This document shows positions 33,573 to 47,497 of a DNA stretch of 64,000 nucleotides, one piece after another. The position numbers were made by a program, and so were the translations under genes. The first letter of the stretch is position 1, and every line of letters begins with the position of its first letter. The notes under the pieces were generated by a model. It saw nothing but the letters and a program-made list of their open reading frames with translations, searched no databases and had not been told where the DNA came from. The stretch spans positions 47,167,751-47,231,750 of the forward strand of contig NC_134020.1 in the NCBI RefSeq assembly GCF_040712315.1, written 5' to 3'. The DNA is from Castanea sativa. Taxonomy: Eukaryota > Streptophyta > Magnoliopsida > Fagales > Fagaceae.

Positions 33573-35284
33573 TATCTTCATATATATCAAGCGGATATTT
33601 CATGCGGGAGAGTATGATGTTTTGTTATGTGGTGCTCCCTTTAAAAAGAAGAAGTAAATACTCGTAAGCCATATTAGAAATAAATTTTAAAATAGGGACT
33701 TTTTATTTCCTTTTTTTCAATGTTTCCAGACTACTCTGTTTTCATTAATCCAATGTTTCAAGATTATTATTTGTTTCCTTTAGTTCAATGTTTCAAGATT
33801 TTTTTTCTCTTACACAAAAAAACTCTTTGCATTTTCATTTACCCTTTTACCCCATTGCACTTCTACTCGTTTATATATGCATGCCTACAGCCTTTCATGA
33901 CATCTCATCTCAAATACACACAAACCAATAATAATGTCATATACCTTCAACCTTTCAACAACACCTACATAACTCCAACATTGTTGTATCATTTTATCCT
34001 GACCTATATGAGTAGGCTATGACCCAAAAAGCGGACTTGCATTTTTTATTTAGTGATGAAAGCTTACAGGTTTGATATTGATGTCAGATGTTGTGAATTT
34101 TGTAAAGGTTGTGATTGGTTTTGAGTCTTTGGATGAGTGGGATTTTGGTGTGGAAAAGTCGTAAATATATTTTCTTTTAAAAATAAAGAAAAATAAAAAT
34201 AAACCTTCTAATTGATTATTGATGAAGTTAGCTATTTTTTATTTTGTTATAAAACTCATAATTAATAGGTTTTTTTGTAGTTTTTTTTTTTTTTTGTTGC
34301 TATTTTGTGTGGTATGAGCTACAGTGATAAAAATAAAAGTTGATGATGATTTCAAAGTTTTTTTGGTGTTTTTTTTTTTATATATTTCTAAAATTTTTAA
34401 GGATACAGAAGTCTAACTAAAGGCAATTTCTCATTGAGATAATAAATTGGGTGCTTGAGATTGGGATCTTCATATTTAGTTGTGAATAAGGATGAGTGGT
34501 TAAGGAAGTGTTTGGGAAGTTGCTTAAATTTATGTAATTTTAGGATATAAAATTATTTTATAATTTAATTCTTAATTGTAGATTTTAATAGTCTATTTGT
34601 AACAGTAAATATTATTTATTACTTAAAAAAAATAGTCTTATAGTATTCGGCAACTTTTCAAAAATAAAATATGAATTAAAAAAATCAAGTTTCAAAGCAT
34701 TCAACAATATTGTGGGCAAACATATATATTATACAACAAAATAAGTATTATATAATATGTATGTTTAAATATACATAAAAATAATTTCAAATGAAATTAT
34801 AAAGTATTGATATTAACTAGTATATAAAAAATGGAGGGCTTAAATATTTATTGAGATGGGCAGATTGCTTCTTACTGTGAGTCATGTATGATATGTTGTC
34901 CCTCTCTCCCCCTTCTTTGAAACTGTTTCAAATCACCAACTTGTTGGTTTTCTTCACATGACCACTATAAAGGACATTGGTGTGGCAATTGAGCAGATGC
35001 AGTGCCAATATGTGAGTTGGTCTCAATGATCATGGAGATAAGTAGTTAGAGACTTGTGTGATTCGTGAAAATATACAATTATTTCGAAATAAGGCATAAT
35101 ATATTATTCATTCTCTAAATTTTATCCTACATAATTCATTTCTCTAAAAATTAAACAATTCATAAAAGTAATTTCTATCTCTTTTTACAAATATATAATT
35201 TTATCATTTTTGGTATTTTTAATTGATATTATTATTTTGTAAAGTGGTTCATATTCTTCTAACTCTTGTTATTATTTATATTTT

Positions 35285-35334
<50 letters not shown>

Positions 35335-37079
35335 AGTATTCAAACCTCTTTAAGTATCTAACAATTCCCTTGGTTAAGGCTGTCCACAGCCACCAATAAC
35401 TCCCAGAACCAATCGACCCAGTGTTGCTCGAACCAAGACCAACCCAATCAGAGCAACTCGCAATTGGCAATGGGTCTCTGACATCAAAGTCCAAAAGGTG
35501 CGGGTCAAGTGGTAGTTTTGGGTTTCGAAACCCAACGAAAACTGAACTGACCGAAGGTCTTCCACGATAACACCATCCCTAACCTCTCTCTCTCTCTCTC
35601 TCAGATTCGTCTAGATCCAACGAGATCTAGTCCAGATCCTTCAAGATTCAGCAAAATCTCGTCGTTATCTGACGAAATCTATGCCAGATCTTGATGGATC
35701 CAGCCAAATATCAGCCTTGTTAACAAAACCTAAAACCAACTAATACAACCCAATACCCGACAAGACCCGAATTGGCCGATCTGACAAGTCTTCCAAGTCG
35801 GTTTCGGGTTACTTTTTTCCCTACCCAAAGTTTTTGGGTCAAGTTCGGGTTAGGCACAAACCCAACCCATGGATAGTCCTACCCTCGGTATATGCAATCT
35901 TCTGTCCCACACACCTCAAGTTATTATATTTTCTTAATTTCTTTTGGTAGAACTAAAATTTTTAGTTTTAAAATTCTCATTCTCTGAAGGAAATTATAAT
36001 GATAATCAAAACTTATCACATAATTACAATTGATATTACTCAAATGATTGAAAGGCACATTTAAATACATAGCCATATAGATTGTATTTTGTATAAACTC
36101 AAATTCTCACTTTCAAACAAATGAATGATTAACTCAAAAAAAAGAACAAACCAAAGTTATAAGAGGAAGAGAGAGGACTTGTGGTGGGAAACTCAAAAGG
36201 CACAATAATTCAACACCAAAACACATCAACCCAAAGTAACGATATTAAAAAACATAAAAATTCATCAACCTAAAATAATGTTGCAAGAAAGAATTAAAAA
36301 TCTAGAGAGAGAGATAGCATAGTCACTTTTTTTCAGAAGAAAATATGAGAGTGAAGTATTTTCTTCAACTTTAAGAGATAAAGATAATAGCTTTATTTAT
36401 TTTTAGTTTATACTTATAGTCACCCAAGATGGACCGAAGTTAAGCAAATGGATTAAAGTGGGCCAAAATGGACCGAATTGAATGAAATTAAACCAAATTG
36501 ATCAAAATGGGCCAAATTGGACCGAAGTGCCTGTTTATTATCTTTCTTTTTTCTTTTTCTTTTTTTTGAAAAAGCTGTTTATTATCTTTACCTCTTGAAG
36601 TTTATGAAAATGACATATGGTTCTCTAAGTATGCGTGGAACTAAATTCTTCAATCTGACCTTGAATACTACATTAACATACAAAATTACAAATATGAATA
36701 CAGTGATGACATATGAGTTTTTTTCGGATGAGTATAAACTATAAATAAATGATTTCTCTATTGAAACTGTTTGTATTACATGTATTTTTTTCATTATAAG
36801 TTCTTAAGTTACATTTAAGTTCAAAAACATGTAAAGTCATGGTAGTAAAAAGTGATGAACCTATCATGATTAGTAAGTTACAATAAGTTTTGAAAATGTG
36901 TAAAGGCATAATACATTATTGCATACATTAATGTGTGTGTGTGTATTTTAAATGATGGAAAGAAAATAATGATAACTGTGTTACATAAGGCCCCAAAAGG
37001 CACTAAACAGCTAATAACAGAATAAGCCTCTGTTAACACCAGATACATAACAGAAGCACAGCAGTACAATCTTCAGATA
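30975..37079. other. Repeat-rich intergenic DNA, no gene recognised
   Basis: Nothing I would call a gene. It has (TA)n at 31223-31275, 33551-33573 and 35286-35332. A partial hAT-family end GGGGCCGGCTCTAGG lies near 31699, related to 46494-47123. Two 44-bp tandem copies with AAAGTTGTAGAAAGAAGAA are at 32532-32617. An element-like, GATC-rich stretch is at 35390-35880. Short GGACCGAA repeats are at 36430-36530. Confidence 0.6.
32840..33061 (-). other. Short minus-strand frame, 73 codons, unlikely gene
   Basis: An open frame ends KGMPTGTSSGGGPDEHHY plus six residues. A Lys/Glu-rich stretch before a Gly/His tail is faintly like small peptide precursors, and a splice-acceptor-like CTTTTCCAG precedes the ATG. 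There is no signal peptide and no family I can name. Probably chance. Confidence 0.15.
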
Positions 37080-38449
37080 GTTAAATTTTTTGCAGCGAAA
37101 AGCAATTACAATTTGCTTCTATTGAAATTTAAACCTGTAGCAGTTCTGGATCCAAATAACTTCTTAAAGCCATCACCAGACAGGACATTTTCTCTTTTTG
37201 TTTTGCCTTTTTAGATGAGGAAGAAGGTAGTTATGGAAACGCTAACAGGTACTGCCCAATATAAGCATACAGAAATTATGGCAAGTGGAACATGAAGGGC
37301 TACCATTACCATCACCTTTTTTTTTTTCTTTTTGTGGGGTTAAGGTCTTTGATCATCTTAACAGAGACTTGATTCAATTTTCAATACAAGAATTAAATTA
37401 AATTATACATCCTTTGGAGTCACTAAGTCCATAGCAACTGTAGAAATTTAAGTTCACATTTTCCAGACACAAGCTAGTCTACTGAATCTGAAAACAGACT
37501 AGGCAATACTAGTGAGGTAAGGAAGACCAATTTGTGTGCAGACACCCAATAGAGTATACAACAAAGGATGAAGCTCCACAATTTTTCAATCTTCCAAACA
37601 ACACCCCAAACATTATACTTGTAGTTTAAAACCCCTTGATTAAATTAACAGTGTGTTTTAAAATTTTCCTTCAAAAAAACCATAATATATATGAGTTAAG
37701 CTGCGCTTCCTGCATTTTATTCATTACAAATCCAATTCAACGGGGTGTTGTCGTTGGATTCAATGCTAGAGACATCAAATTTTTAACCTTCCAACTTAAA
37801 ATAGTGAGAGTAAAGCTCGATATGGGGCAAGTGATGTGATTCACCGCAAGAACAGTATAATTTCTCCTCAAATAGAGGAGATCAAGTGGTATGCAGTTTG
37901 AATTGAAATGCCATATGCCACAACTCACACGGTTGTACTGTCTTACTTGCAAACAATGAGGGTTTGCAAAAGACAAAAGGACTGTGCCTGCAATATTCAT
38001 TCCCTGTACATTTCCAGTTTTGACTTTGAATGAGTCTTTATTTTCTTTTTCAATCACACAAGTACCTACAGTTAATATATTATATATCTCATGTCAGCTG
38101 AAACTCTATCGTACCTATAAAACTGTCTCTCGATTATCTGCTTGAGACCTTAATTCAATCAAGGGCTGGTGATCACATTCGCTTCAGTAATGTACCACGT
38201 TTGCAGTGCTAGTACGTTCGTATAGATTAACATTTTTCCGTTTATTTGTTTATGTACAGCCTTTTAAAAGCTCTTTTCTTTTTCTCACTACAATTATAAC
38301 ATCCAAATGCACCAGCAGATAGTACCATAGCACAATAGAGTCGATTCAAGTTTCACAAAATTACATTCTATCCAAACAGTCAAAAGCAAAAAGTCCAACA
38401 GAAAGTTTAAAATTCTTATTCTCTTTTTTCCCCATCTGTTTTTTTTTCG

Positions 38450-38670
38450 TCAACAACTCTGTAAAATATATGGTTCTTCTCCCACTACTACATCAGAGCC
38501 AAGAAAATCAAATGCAGACACTGAACACATCTTTTTTAACTTAAAAACCAGAGAACCGATGCACAATTTGCTTTTATATTTACAGTTCAATCCAGGCTCA
38601 GCAGCTACATTGCCAGGTATTCCATCTCCGAACTTTTGCAAACAAGATCTGGCTTCTCTTCCCACAAAAT
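38450..38670 (-). other. TBP last exon: 3' UTR plus final base of the stop codon
   Basis: The minus-strand acceptor TTTGATGCAG ends at 38671; the exon begins ATTTTGTGGG. Its first A joins the TG left at the end of exon 8 to form TGA. The rest is untranslated; the 3' end is not fixed. Confidence 0.75.
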
Positions 38671-41600
38671 CTGCATCAAATTCAAAACAAATGATCTGAA
38701 TTCACCTTGGTATACCTGTAAAACATTCCTCCAAAAAAAAAAACATTCCCACAACATTCCTCACTAGCCAAAAAATGCCAACAAGATGCCCCTGTAAAAT
38801 CAAGGGCATTAAACTCGGTAAATTGTCAGCATGGCCTGAGAAAAAATCAACATCCTCAATTGTACTCTACAGAGGGGGGAGGAGCCAAGGACAGGACTCT
38901 CCTAACATCCTCAATCTCCCCATCAAATCCCCCAAATCCTATCTGGCCAGAGGTGATACAGTTTTGTTAAAAGCACACCAAGTGCGTCTTGAAGCTTAAA
39001 GCTCGAAGCCCCAAAGTCTAGGCGCTTTGCTTGGCCAAAGCAAAGACCGTTTCAAGAAGAGCGCCTTAGACACGCCCTAAATGATACAAACAAGGCTAAT
39101 ATACTATTCTCTCTTATGCTTTTTGGTCTTGGCCTTGTAGATGTATGTTGATGTAACCATATACATCATTTGATCATAACTATCATGTATAAGTATTTTA
39201 TAAGCACAGGAGAATCATATAAAATTTTATGTTTAAACTTTCTATGACTAAAGTATGATCATATTGTCCATTGATAACTGTTTTCAACTTACTATATTAA
39301 AATTTTAAGATATTGAAATAACTAAGTAAAATTTGAACTTACAAACATTATACAATTGCACTTACTTAAAAGGTAAAATATAAAATATAAAAATATAAAA
39401 TAAAAACTTGAGTTTTCATTTTATTTATATTCTATATCATGAATATCTATTAGAGGTTATAAGATATTATATTTGAAAACGGTGCGCTTTACTTCAATCA
39501 AGTGCACGCTTGCTCTTTGTGCCTAGGGCCCTAGGTGCCAAGAGACCTGTGCGCTTGACTCTTTTACCAACCCTAGTGATATGTGTACTACTTTCAACCC
39601 TTACAGTAAACAAACTCTAATTGGAACCTCAACACCTTGAAATAATCAAGTTCAAAATATGATGGGACCCAGAATTATCTTTAAATCTGCAGTGCTCAAT
39701 TTAATAGTCTAGAAGTTCATGTGAAATAAAAAAATACTTGTACTACTACAATCTATGACAGTCCCAACCAGTCAGAATTTCCAAATTTTAATCTACCAAA
39801 TCTGATTTAAAAGGGTTATGAAATTAGGGACTCAAACCTGCTCCCCAAGAACTTATGAAGCCAACCTTTCCCCAAAAACCTAATAAATCTGATTTTAAAG
39901 GGTATTATGAACATAAATACCCCTTACTGAAAGATTTAACATGGAATCTGTAAATAAGAGTTGGATTTAGCATAAATAATCTGGTCCCTGCACCATGGAT
40001 CTTAACAAAAATATTACAATTGTGCAACATACCATTGCTGGTTTTTCCTGAACTCCGTAAGCACCGGGTATATGTTCTCAAAGGCTGTATAGGTCTCATC
40101 TCTCACCTTAAGATTCGAAATGAAACAATGCTGATCAGATCCAACCAGAATAGCATATAAAACCTGGGAGGGCAGAACAAAAAAAAGGAGTCTAGTGATA
40201 TCACCTTAGCTCCTGTAAGAACGATTTTTCCTGACACAAAAATAAGCAGCACAATCTTTGGTTGTTTCATGCGATAGATCAACCCTGGGAACAGCTCTGG
40301 CTCATACTGACCACCAGAATGAGAACACAATCAATTTCAATTCTCAAAGTTTTAAAATTGTTCCAAAACATGGTTGAAACTTTGCTAGACCAAAAAGATA
40401 CCAAAACTGGCGAGTATTTTTTTTTAAATGGGATACTTCTAAAATAAATTTCAAATGTCGCAGACACCAACCAATTTCATAGAATCATTACTACAAAACA
40501 AGCTTTCTACTGTTTCCAGCCAAGTTGGTATTACAACTGGCTATTTGATGTCCGGACAATAATGTTTGCAACAAGTTTTAACTTCAGAAAGGCTCAATTT
40601 ACATATAACTTCATTTTCCATAGCTTGTGTGTATGCAGGTATGCATGTCGTAGTTTCCATGGAAGTGTTTAATTCCAAGAATGGCCTTTTAAGACAACCT
40701 ATCCCCCAATCATGGCCACTTCAATGATCAGGGAAGGAAAAGGAGAACATTGCACAGGCTATTTTTTTGGTAAGTACATTCCAAAGTCTGATAAATCACA
40801 CACAAATACCAATAATGGCTCTTGATATTTAACAGAAAGAACAATTAACACAGGTGGACACACAGCCATCACTTACACTAGAAAAGGCACCATGGGAATA
40901 TGCCAGTCCTTCAAGCCTGATGGGGAATTTAACATCACATGAACCAACTATATTCTGAATCTTAAAATCCTACAACAGTGAAAAGTATCAACATTAGACA
41001 AATAGTAATTCTTTGTAAAATACCAAAGCTGCATGTGTCAGCATGTTTTAATACATATACATACATAAATGACAGAGGATTGCACTGAAATTAATTTTTA
41101 CCTTGAATTTAGCTGGAAAACCAAGCTTCTGTATAATTCGAGCATACTGAAAAGCAGAGATACAATGTCAGATTTGGAAATTCAATATTAAAACAACAGT
41201 ATTAAATCCTAAAGATCTAGACAATTTGCAGCTCTTTTAGTGACAACATGATGAGCATGCAATTAACTTTTTTTAATCACATTCTCGTAAAACAAGGAAC
41301 TGTTTGCTTGTAAAGCGTATGGGCATGTATAATTCCACCTTTCAGCTCTGCCAACATTTTCATGAATTTAAGTGCTAGTTTGAAGAGACTAGATATCTGA
41401 GAAGTAAAGCCAAACTACAAACAACAAGCTATAGGGTTCTGGATACTCCTCTGCATCTCCCAGATGGCCCTATGTTTAAAAACTGAAGTATGCAGCTGCC
41501 TGAGGGTTTAAAGGCATGCATTATAAAGTTATGAATACTGTACTATTTCAGCTGAATATATTGTACTGGTTACCACACTGGTACACATAACCCTACGGTA

Positions 41601-43987
41601 ACATTTGCCAAAGATTTGGGGTGTTGACCCGTTTCAATTCCAATTGCTTCAGCTAATTTTACTGTTTTGTGCAGATACCAATTCTTATTCCATTTTGAAA
41701 ACTTTTCATACTGACAAGGTTATTTTGATAAAATTGGTATGCCCTAATGTTGGAATGAGGTTATGCGGGGAATATACACGCACACAAAGTATAATCCGAG
41801 AACAGTACACCAGAATGCACCAACACTGAAATATTTCATTCCAGTATATACAAACCAAATCGGCCACCAAAACTATATTGTAACTTTGATCCATTACCTT
41901 CCGTGCTGCCAACTTCGACTGTTGTTCACTCTTAGCTCCAGTGCAAACCTAAACATTTGGTATTCAAATAATCATTAAAAAATCTTAGAAATAAAAAAAA
42001 CAGCAAAGATGCCAAATCATGTATGTCTATTTTAAAGAGAACAACATAGCAAGCTTTCAGATAGAAAGCACCAACTTAATATTCCAAAAAAAAAAAAAAA
42101 TTAGCTAAAATAGTGGATTCATTTAACAACAGGAGGAACAGGTAGCACTTATTGGCCTCATCCATCCACAAATTGAAAGACAATTTTTCTCTTATCACAA
42201 ATTTCTAAGTAAATGACACATAGATGGGCTCATTTTTCACTTATCACTCTAGCATAGATCAACGAACAATGCATGTTAATCTTCAAGAATAGAGATTTTT
42301 GATTGTGAGAGAGAGAGATAACAACAAAAACAGACCCAGATGGCACTTTAAAGGCATATAAAACAGCATATAAAGAGAACTTCTACTGTTGCACTTAGAA
42401 AGGTACCGAATGCTTTGTCAAAACTTACCATCTTCCCAGAAGCAAAAATCAAGGCTGTGGTTTTTGGTTCCCTTATCCTCATAATTACGGCAGCAAAACG
42501 CTGCAAGAACACAACAAATGTAAAATTTAAATGGTATTGATATAAAACCCAAAACACAACTCTAAGTGAAACAAGAAACAAGCTTAACCATCTTTGTCAA
42601 ATCAAAAACCATTAAAAACGAAAACAGGGGGTGGGGGGGAAAGGAGGAAAATAGCTTTTCTGAGTCATTGAATTCCTAGAAAATCAATGGCTTAAACCAA
42701 GCTTTCTTAGAGTAAGCAAATATATTCCATCATCAACTGGATTCAACAAAGGATAAATAGATAAGGAACACCCAGCACTATGGTTAATAACGCCCCCCGC
42801 CCCCCAAAAAGAGAGAGGGAGAGAGAGAAAGCCATGCCCACAAACGTCTCATACCTTGGGATTGTATTCTGCATTACGAGCTTGAAGAGCAATGGACTTA
42901 AGATCCAATTTGCATTCCAAATTTACTGTAGACACAATGTTCCTGAAGTGACAACACTAAGATGTTATAGGCTACTAATTCTGGGAATAAACAACATAAG
43001 TGAGTTATTGCAATGTCCCATTCATTAACAGAGCCACATACAGGAAGAGCCAAAGTAATAAACTAATCTTTTATTTTATATAATCTGAAGATCATGGGGA
43101 CACAAATCTATCTGACCAAGAGATCCATATCCATCAGAAAGCAGAACTAATATTCAACTCTTCCACCAATATATAACTGAAGGCTTCAGTGCTCATTTTA
43201 TAATTAAATCAATGTAAGAAAGTAATAAAATCTATCAATAATAAGCAACCAGAATCCACCCAAGTATAAGAAATTGTGTCTTTGTGTGTGTGTGTGTGTA
43301 CATGCTCAACTTATTTGAATCATAAAGTATCTAATTATTCAGAAACCAACCAAAATCAAAGAAAAAAAAGGGTTAAAATGTTAGGCTCTAATCACACATC
43401 CATTCTTGAGACAGGAGGGAGAGATAATCATAGTGAATGCAGGAACCAAATTAAGAGTTAGGCAAACCCTAGCATTTACATTCAAAACATCTAAACACAT
43501 TCACACTCATTCCCACAGTAGCCAGAGCACAACTGTAATTTCATATTGCTGGATACAAAATGTCAATCACAACAAATATACAGCCATTAACATTGTACGG
43601 CAAGTGACCCACATCAGAACCCACATCATTACCATTGTTAGACACAAAAAAAAATATCAATTACAATGCAATGACAGACATATGTCCAAGTACCAACACA
43701 TACTAGCCATTACAGCATCATAAAAACCTATGATCCTCACAACATATTATACACTGCATTTTCCTCTTCCTGGTCTTACAACAATTGGCTCACGTCCATA
43801 TCAGGATACTTATCTTTTAGAGATTAACATAAAGCTTAGTCAACCAAACAGGTGCATATATATCAGAATAGTACATAATGAATTTGTGACAAAAAAGAAA
43901 AGGAACTCACTGAAGGGTAGGGACAATCCCAGAAGGGTGCTTCTTGAGATCAACTGGTTGGCTCCCTTCCAATCCCTGTTCCGCCAT
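38670..43987 (-). CDS. TBP: TATA-binding protein (TBP), 200 aa
   Basis: General transcription factor that binds the TATA box in the minor groove and nucleates the Pol II initiation complex; it is also a subunit of Pol I and Pol III factors. Coding segments: 43911-43987, 42855-42942, 42429-42500, 41898-41948, 41102-41146, 40877-40969, 40205-40306, 40033-40106 and the single A at 38670. They sum to 201 codons. The product starts [20 protein letters not shown] and carries two saddle repeats, [15 protein letters not shown]...[20 protein letters not shown] and [20 protein letters not shown]...[20 protein letters not shown], ending EFRKNQQ. It matches the 200-aa length of plant TBPs, with no breaks. 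The start is the ATG of the conserved N-terminus. The stop TGA is divided TG|A by a 1.36-kb intron. Confidence 0.97.
38671..40032 (-). other. TBP intron 8, which splits the stop codon and holds an element-like insert
   Basis: Donor CAATG/GTATGTT at 40033/40032 and acceptor GATGCAG at 38671. About 38980-39580 is an element-like block with GCGCCTTAGACACGCC and, later, GGGCCCTAGGTGCC, phrases typical of repetitive DNA. Without splicing the frame would add WYVAQL before stopping. Confidence 0.75.
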
Positions 43988-44870
43988 TCCTTTCTTTTCT
44001 TAAAAATTCTTCTTTTACTCTGTTAGAACCAACACATAATTATTCACCACCAAAACCCCATCTCTAATCGAACCCAGAAACATACTCCATAAAACCAACT
44101 AAACTCAACACCCATTTACACAAATCATTCACCACCAAAAACCCATTTTTAATCAAACCCAGAAACCAAATCTACAAACCAACAGAATTCAACACATTTA
44201 CACAAAAACATTCACCACCAAGAACCCATTTTTAAATCAAACCCAGAAACAACATCCACTAACTTTTCAAGAAACCAATACATACACACGATAAAATTAC
44301 TGAACAATCATCCATAAAATTATAAGATTTATTTCTGTCAGCTCAGACAAAACAAAAGAACTTCTCTTTCTATACCATTAATCCCATCAAAATAAGCGAA
44401 GGTAAAGCACCCAATAAACACACACACACACACAGAGTAAAAGTAGTGGGGGGTACTCTAAACTTGGGTTCAGCTAGGTTTTTCATCATGGGTATCCAAG
44501 ATCAACAAAAATTTCACCCAAAAAACAAAAATCCAAAACATGGGTTCATCTGGGTTTTTCATTCAGTTAAATTTACAAATAAAAAACCTTAGATTAGAAA
44601 CAATAATTAAAGGTTTTAAAGACTAAAAGAGCGAAGAAACAATAAAGCAAAGAAAAAAAAAAAAAAAGGAGTTCGATTGGTTCATGTTTAGACAGGATCT
44701 GATAAAAAGAAACACAGACCTCTCCTCAATTTGAAGTTGTCTGTGCTAGGGTTTGATGATCGAAAAAATCAGAATCAGAAGAATCAGATCTAAAGAAGAA
44801 GAAGAAGAAGAAATTAACGGAACTTGGGAAATTTGGGAGGGAGCGGGAAGAGTTTAAATGGAGAGTTGTT
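43988..44870 (-). other. TBP 5' UTR with a probable leader intron
   Basis: A strong acceptor GGTTCTAACAG ends at 44020, leaving about 32 bp of leader before the ATG. Upstream are AC-rich direct repeats (44040-44260, ACCACCAAAA with AACCCA) and a CT-rich leader at 44740-44850 with (TTC)n. The donor is not certain. Confidence 0.6.
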
Positions 44871-44879
44871 TTTATATAC
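44871..44879 (-). promoter_or_regulatory. TATA box of the TBP gene
   Basis: The minus strand reads CTGTATATAAAAAC, a near-consensus TATA box, about 25-30 bp above a plausible start near 44845. The TBP gene thus appears to be driven by the element its own product binds. Confidence 0.65.
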
Positions 44880-45560
44880 AGAGTTTGAAATTCTGGGGAT
44901 TTAAAAGAGAGGAAGATATAAGGAGAGAGAGATGAGAGTGTGTGTTTGTGAGAGAGAGAGATGAGAGAGAGCTTTCCCTGGTTGCGTTTTGTGGATGTGT
45001 TGGGGGGTCTTGGAGAGATCTACTCTTGGGTTTTATTTATAGGTCTCGATATTGTCCTCGTGGATTGAGATGTGGTCAACTTGTGTTGAGGGTGTTATTG
45101 GGATTTTGAGTGGGGGTGATATTGTTACTGGTTTTTTTGGGGTGTGTTGGTGAAGTTCCAATGGGTGTTTGACACGTTTTTTTAGGGGGGTGTTCTTTCT
45201 AGAGTTTGTGAGTCTTCTAGATTGAATTCTTTTGGCCCAATGACATGGGCCCACTTACGAGTTGGTTTTTTTTTTTTCTTTTAAGCTTGTTTGTTTTTTT
45301 CTTTTAAGCTTGTTTGTTTTTAAAAAAATAATTCTATGTTAGCCACCAGAACGTTACTTTATTTATTTTATGATAAATTGTAAATTGTAAATTACACCCA
45401 TAAATTTTAGGAGTGTAATTTACAATTTACCTTTTATTTTAGTATAACATTTACAATACGCTCTATATCACATTTCTTACTTTAGCACACCACTTATTAA
45501 AATAACTTTTTTTTTTTGAACACCTCCCTTTTATTAACAAATACAAGATAAAACTCTAGG

Positions 45561-46121
45561 TAGGGATGACAATTTTGTCCCGCCCTGCTTAACCCGCCTC
45601 TCCTTACTTCGTCTCGTGTGGGTTTTTCCCGCCCCATAAAGGTGGTGGGGCAGGGATGGAGTAAAATTTTAGAGCCGCCCCGTGTTGCTAAAGGTTATAA
45701 TTGCAAATTTCTCGTATCATAAAATCCTACTATTTAAGCAAACATATTAATATTAACTTATTTTATTATACCTAATGTGGTTCTTTGCCTTTATTTTATT
45801 ATGTATTATACTATGAGATTTTTATTTTTTTGTGATTGTCTTGTTAAACATTTGGATATATTATTCAATTTTCTAAAAATTGATTTGATTTAATGGGATA
45901 AATTTAGTTGTAATTTCAAATATATTTTTATTAATGAAATAGGTTTCATTAAAAAAATTATAATAGTTATAGGGAAAATTAACAAAAACTAGAGTTTTAC
46001 GTGGGATGGGGCTTTGCGGGGCCACAAGAAGCGGGGATGAGGTGAGAAAGTTTTCCCTCTCATGCAGGGCGGGGACGAAAACTCCATCATTCGGCCCTAC
46101 CCCACTCCATTGCCATCCCTA
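45561..46121. mobile_element. hAT-type MITE, 561 bp
   Basis: Terminal inverted repeats TAGGGATGACAATTTTG (left) and TAGGGATGGCAATGG (right, reverse complement). The subterminal regions are GC-rich (CCCGCCCC and GGGGCGGGGACG), with an AT-rich middle. No transposase. The 8-bp target duplication is not apparent. Confidence 0.7.
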
Positions 46122-46485
46122 CACAAGCAACAACCAACCGTTTATTGTAACTTGTTTTAGCATTATGGTTTGTACCCTTCTACTAGTAGAATGGTATGGT
46201 CACAAATATTTAAAAAATTTGGTATTTAGAGACCTCTATCGCAGCTTGTTTTTTGGTGATTGATGTGCTTAATATTAAAAAATTAGCATTTAACATATCT
46301 AATGCTAGTGCTCTAACAAGTACTCTCAGTACAACTCGATCACGTGTTCACTTCGTGTCTCATCCAATACATTGAAGCATTAGATGAAGACTTTGTCCCT
46401 TTCAAAAAGTCAATTTCAAAAATAAATTATCAAATGAGCACTTAGTTCAATTGGTTGTTTTATGTTTTCCTCTCATATTAATATA

Positions 46486-47131
46486 TAAATAAGCAGGGCC
46501 GGCTCAAGATAGTTTGAGGCCTAAGGCGAAAATTTTAAAATGGCCTTTTTATATTTCACTTAAATAATATTTAGTTTGTTTTTTTATTATATATTTATTA
46601 TTTCAATTTATTATTAATTCTTACAAACTGACATATCACTAATAAAAAAAAGTTATTCAAACATTCATTTATTATATTGTTTAAGTGACACTGATTATAT
46701 TCATGTCACATCAGTTTGTAAGTTTTTTGTCGTAAAATTTGTATTAGCTTCAGCATTTTTCTTTCACTTATTGGTGATTGGGTTGTATTTCTATTAATTT
46801 TATTGTTAAGAAAATGACAAACTTACTACAAATTTGACTACAAAAAGTTACAAATTGATGTGACAATGAAGTGGCATTTCAACAACAGAATTAATTGAGT
46901 ATTGAATTACTCGCACATCAATTTCTAGGACCTATGTAAGCAACCGAGTAATATACTAGCATAACTCTAATATTTTAGGGCTTCTCAAGAGTGGAAAAAA
47001 AAAGTACACCTAACTCACATTTTTTATTTTTTCCTCAATTACCAAAAAAAAAAAAAATCACCTCCCCCATTCTTGAGGGCCTTAGGCCATGGCCTAAATG
47101 GCCTAAGCCTAGGGCCGGCCCGGTAAATAAG
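46486..47131. mobile_element. hAT MITE with exact 8-bp TSD, 630 bp
   Basis: TAAATAAG is present on both sides (46486-46493 and 47124-47131). The ends are CAGGGCCGGCTCAAGA and, reverse complemented, CCGGGCCGGCCCTAGG. The subterminal repeats GAGGCCTAAGGCG and GGGCCTTAGGCC are inverted. Relatives occur at about 57270-58062 and near 31699. An 8-bp duplication is the hAT hallmark. Confidence 0.88.
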
Positions 47132-47425
47132 TCTCTCCATAAGTTGGGATAAGTTTGGAGTATTTTTCATCCAACCAAACCTTGTAAAATTGGATTTTTA
47201 TTCAACTATTTAAACTTATTACAGTTTCACCCAAATTAAGTAAAAAATATGAAAATAATTTAAACTAGTTAATCTAAACTAAGTCTTAAAATCCAAAAAT
47301 AATTAAATTAACAATGTTTTTGTTATAACATTAAATTAACAATGTTAAAATATATAATTGTTACCTATTAAATTAATAGCATGGATTGGGTTATGTTACT
47401 GGAATTGGAAATTTTGTCAACGCAA

Positions 47426-47497
<72 letters not shown>

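Noticed and set aside
45033..45254. 73-codon minus-strand frame upstream of TBP
   Set aside because: Thr/Pro/Lys-rich reading of a GT-rich tract, no motif and no splice context.
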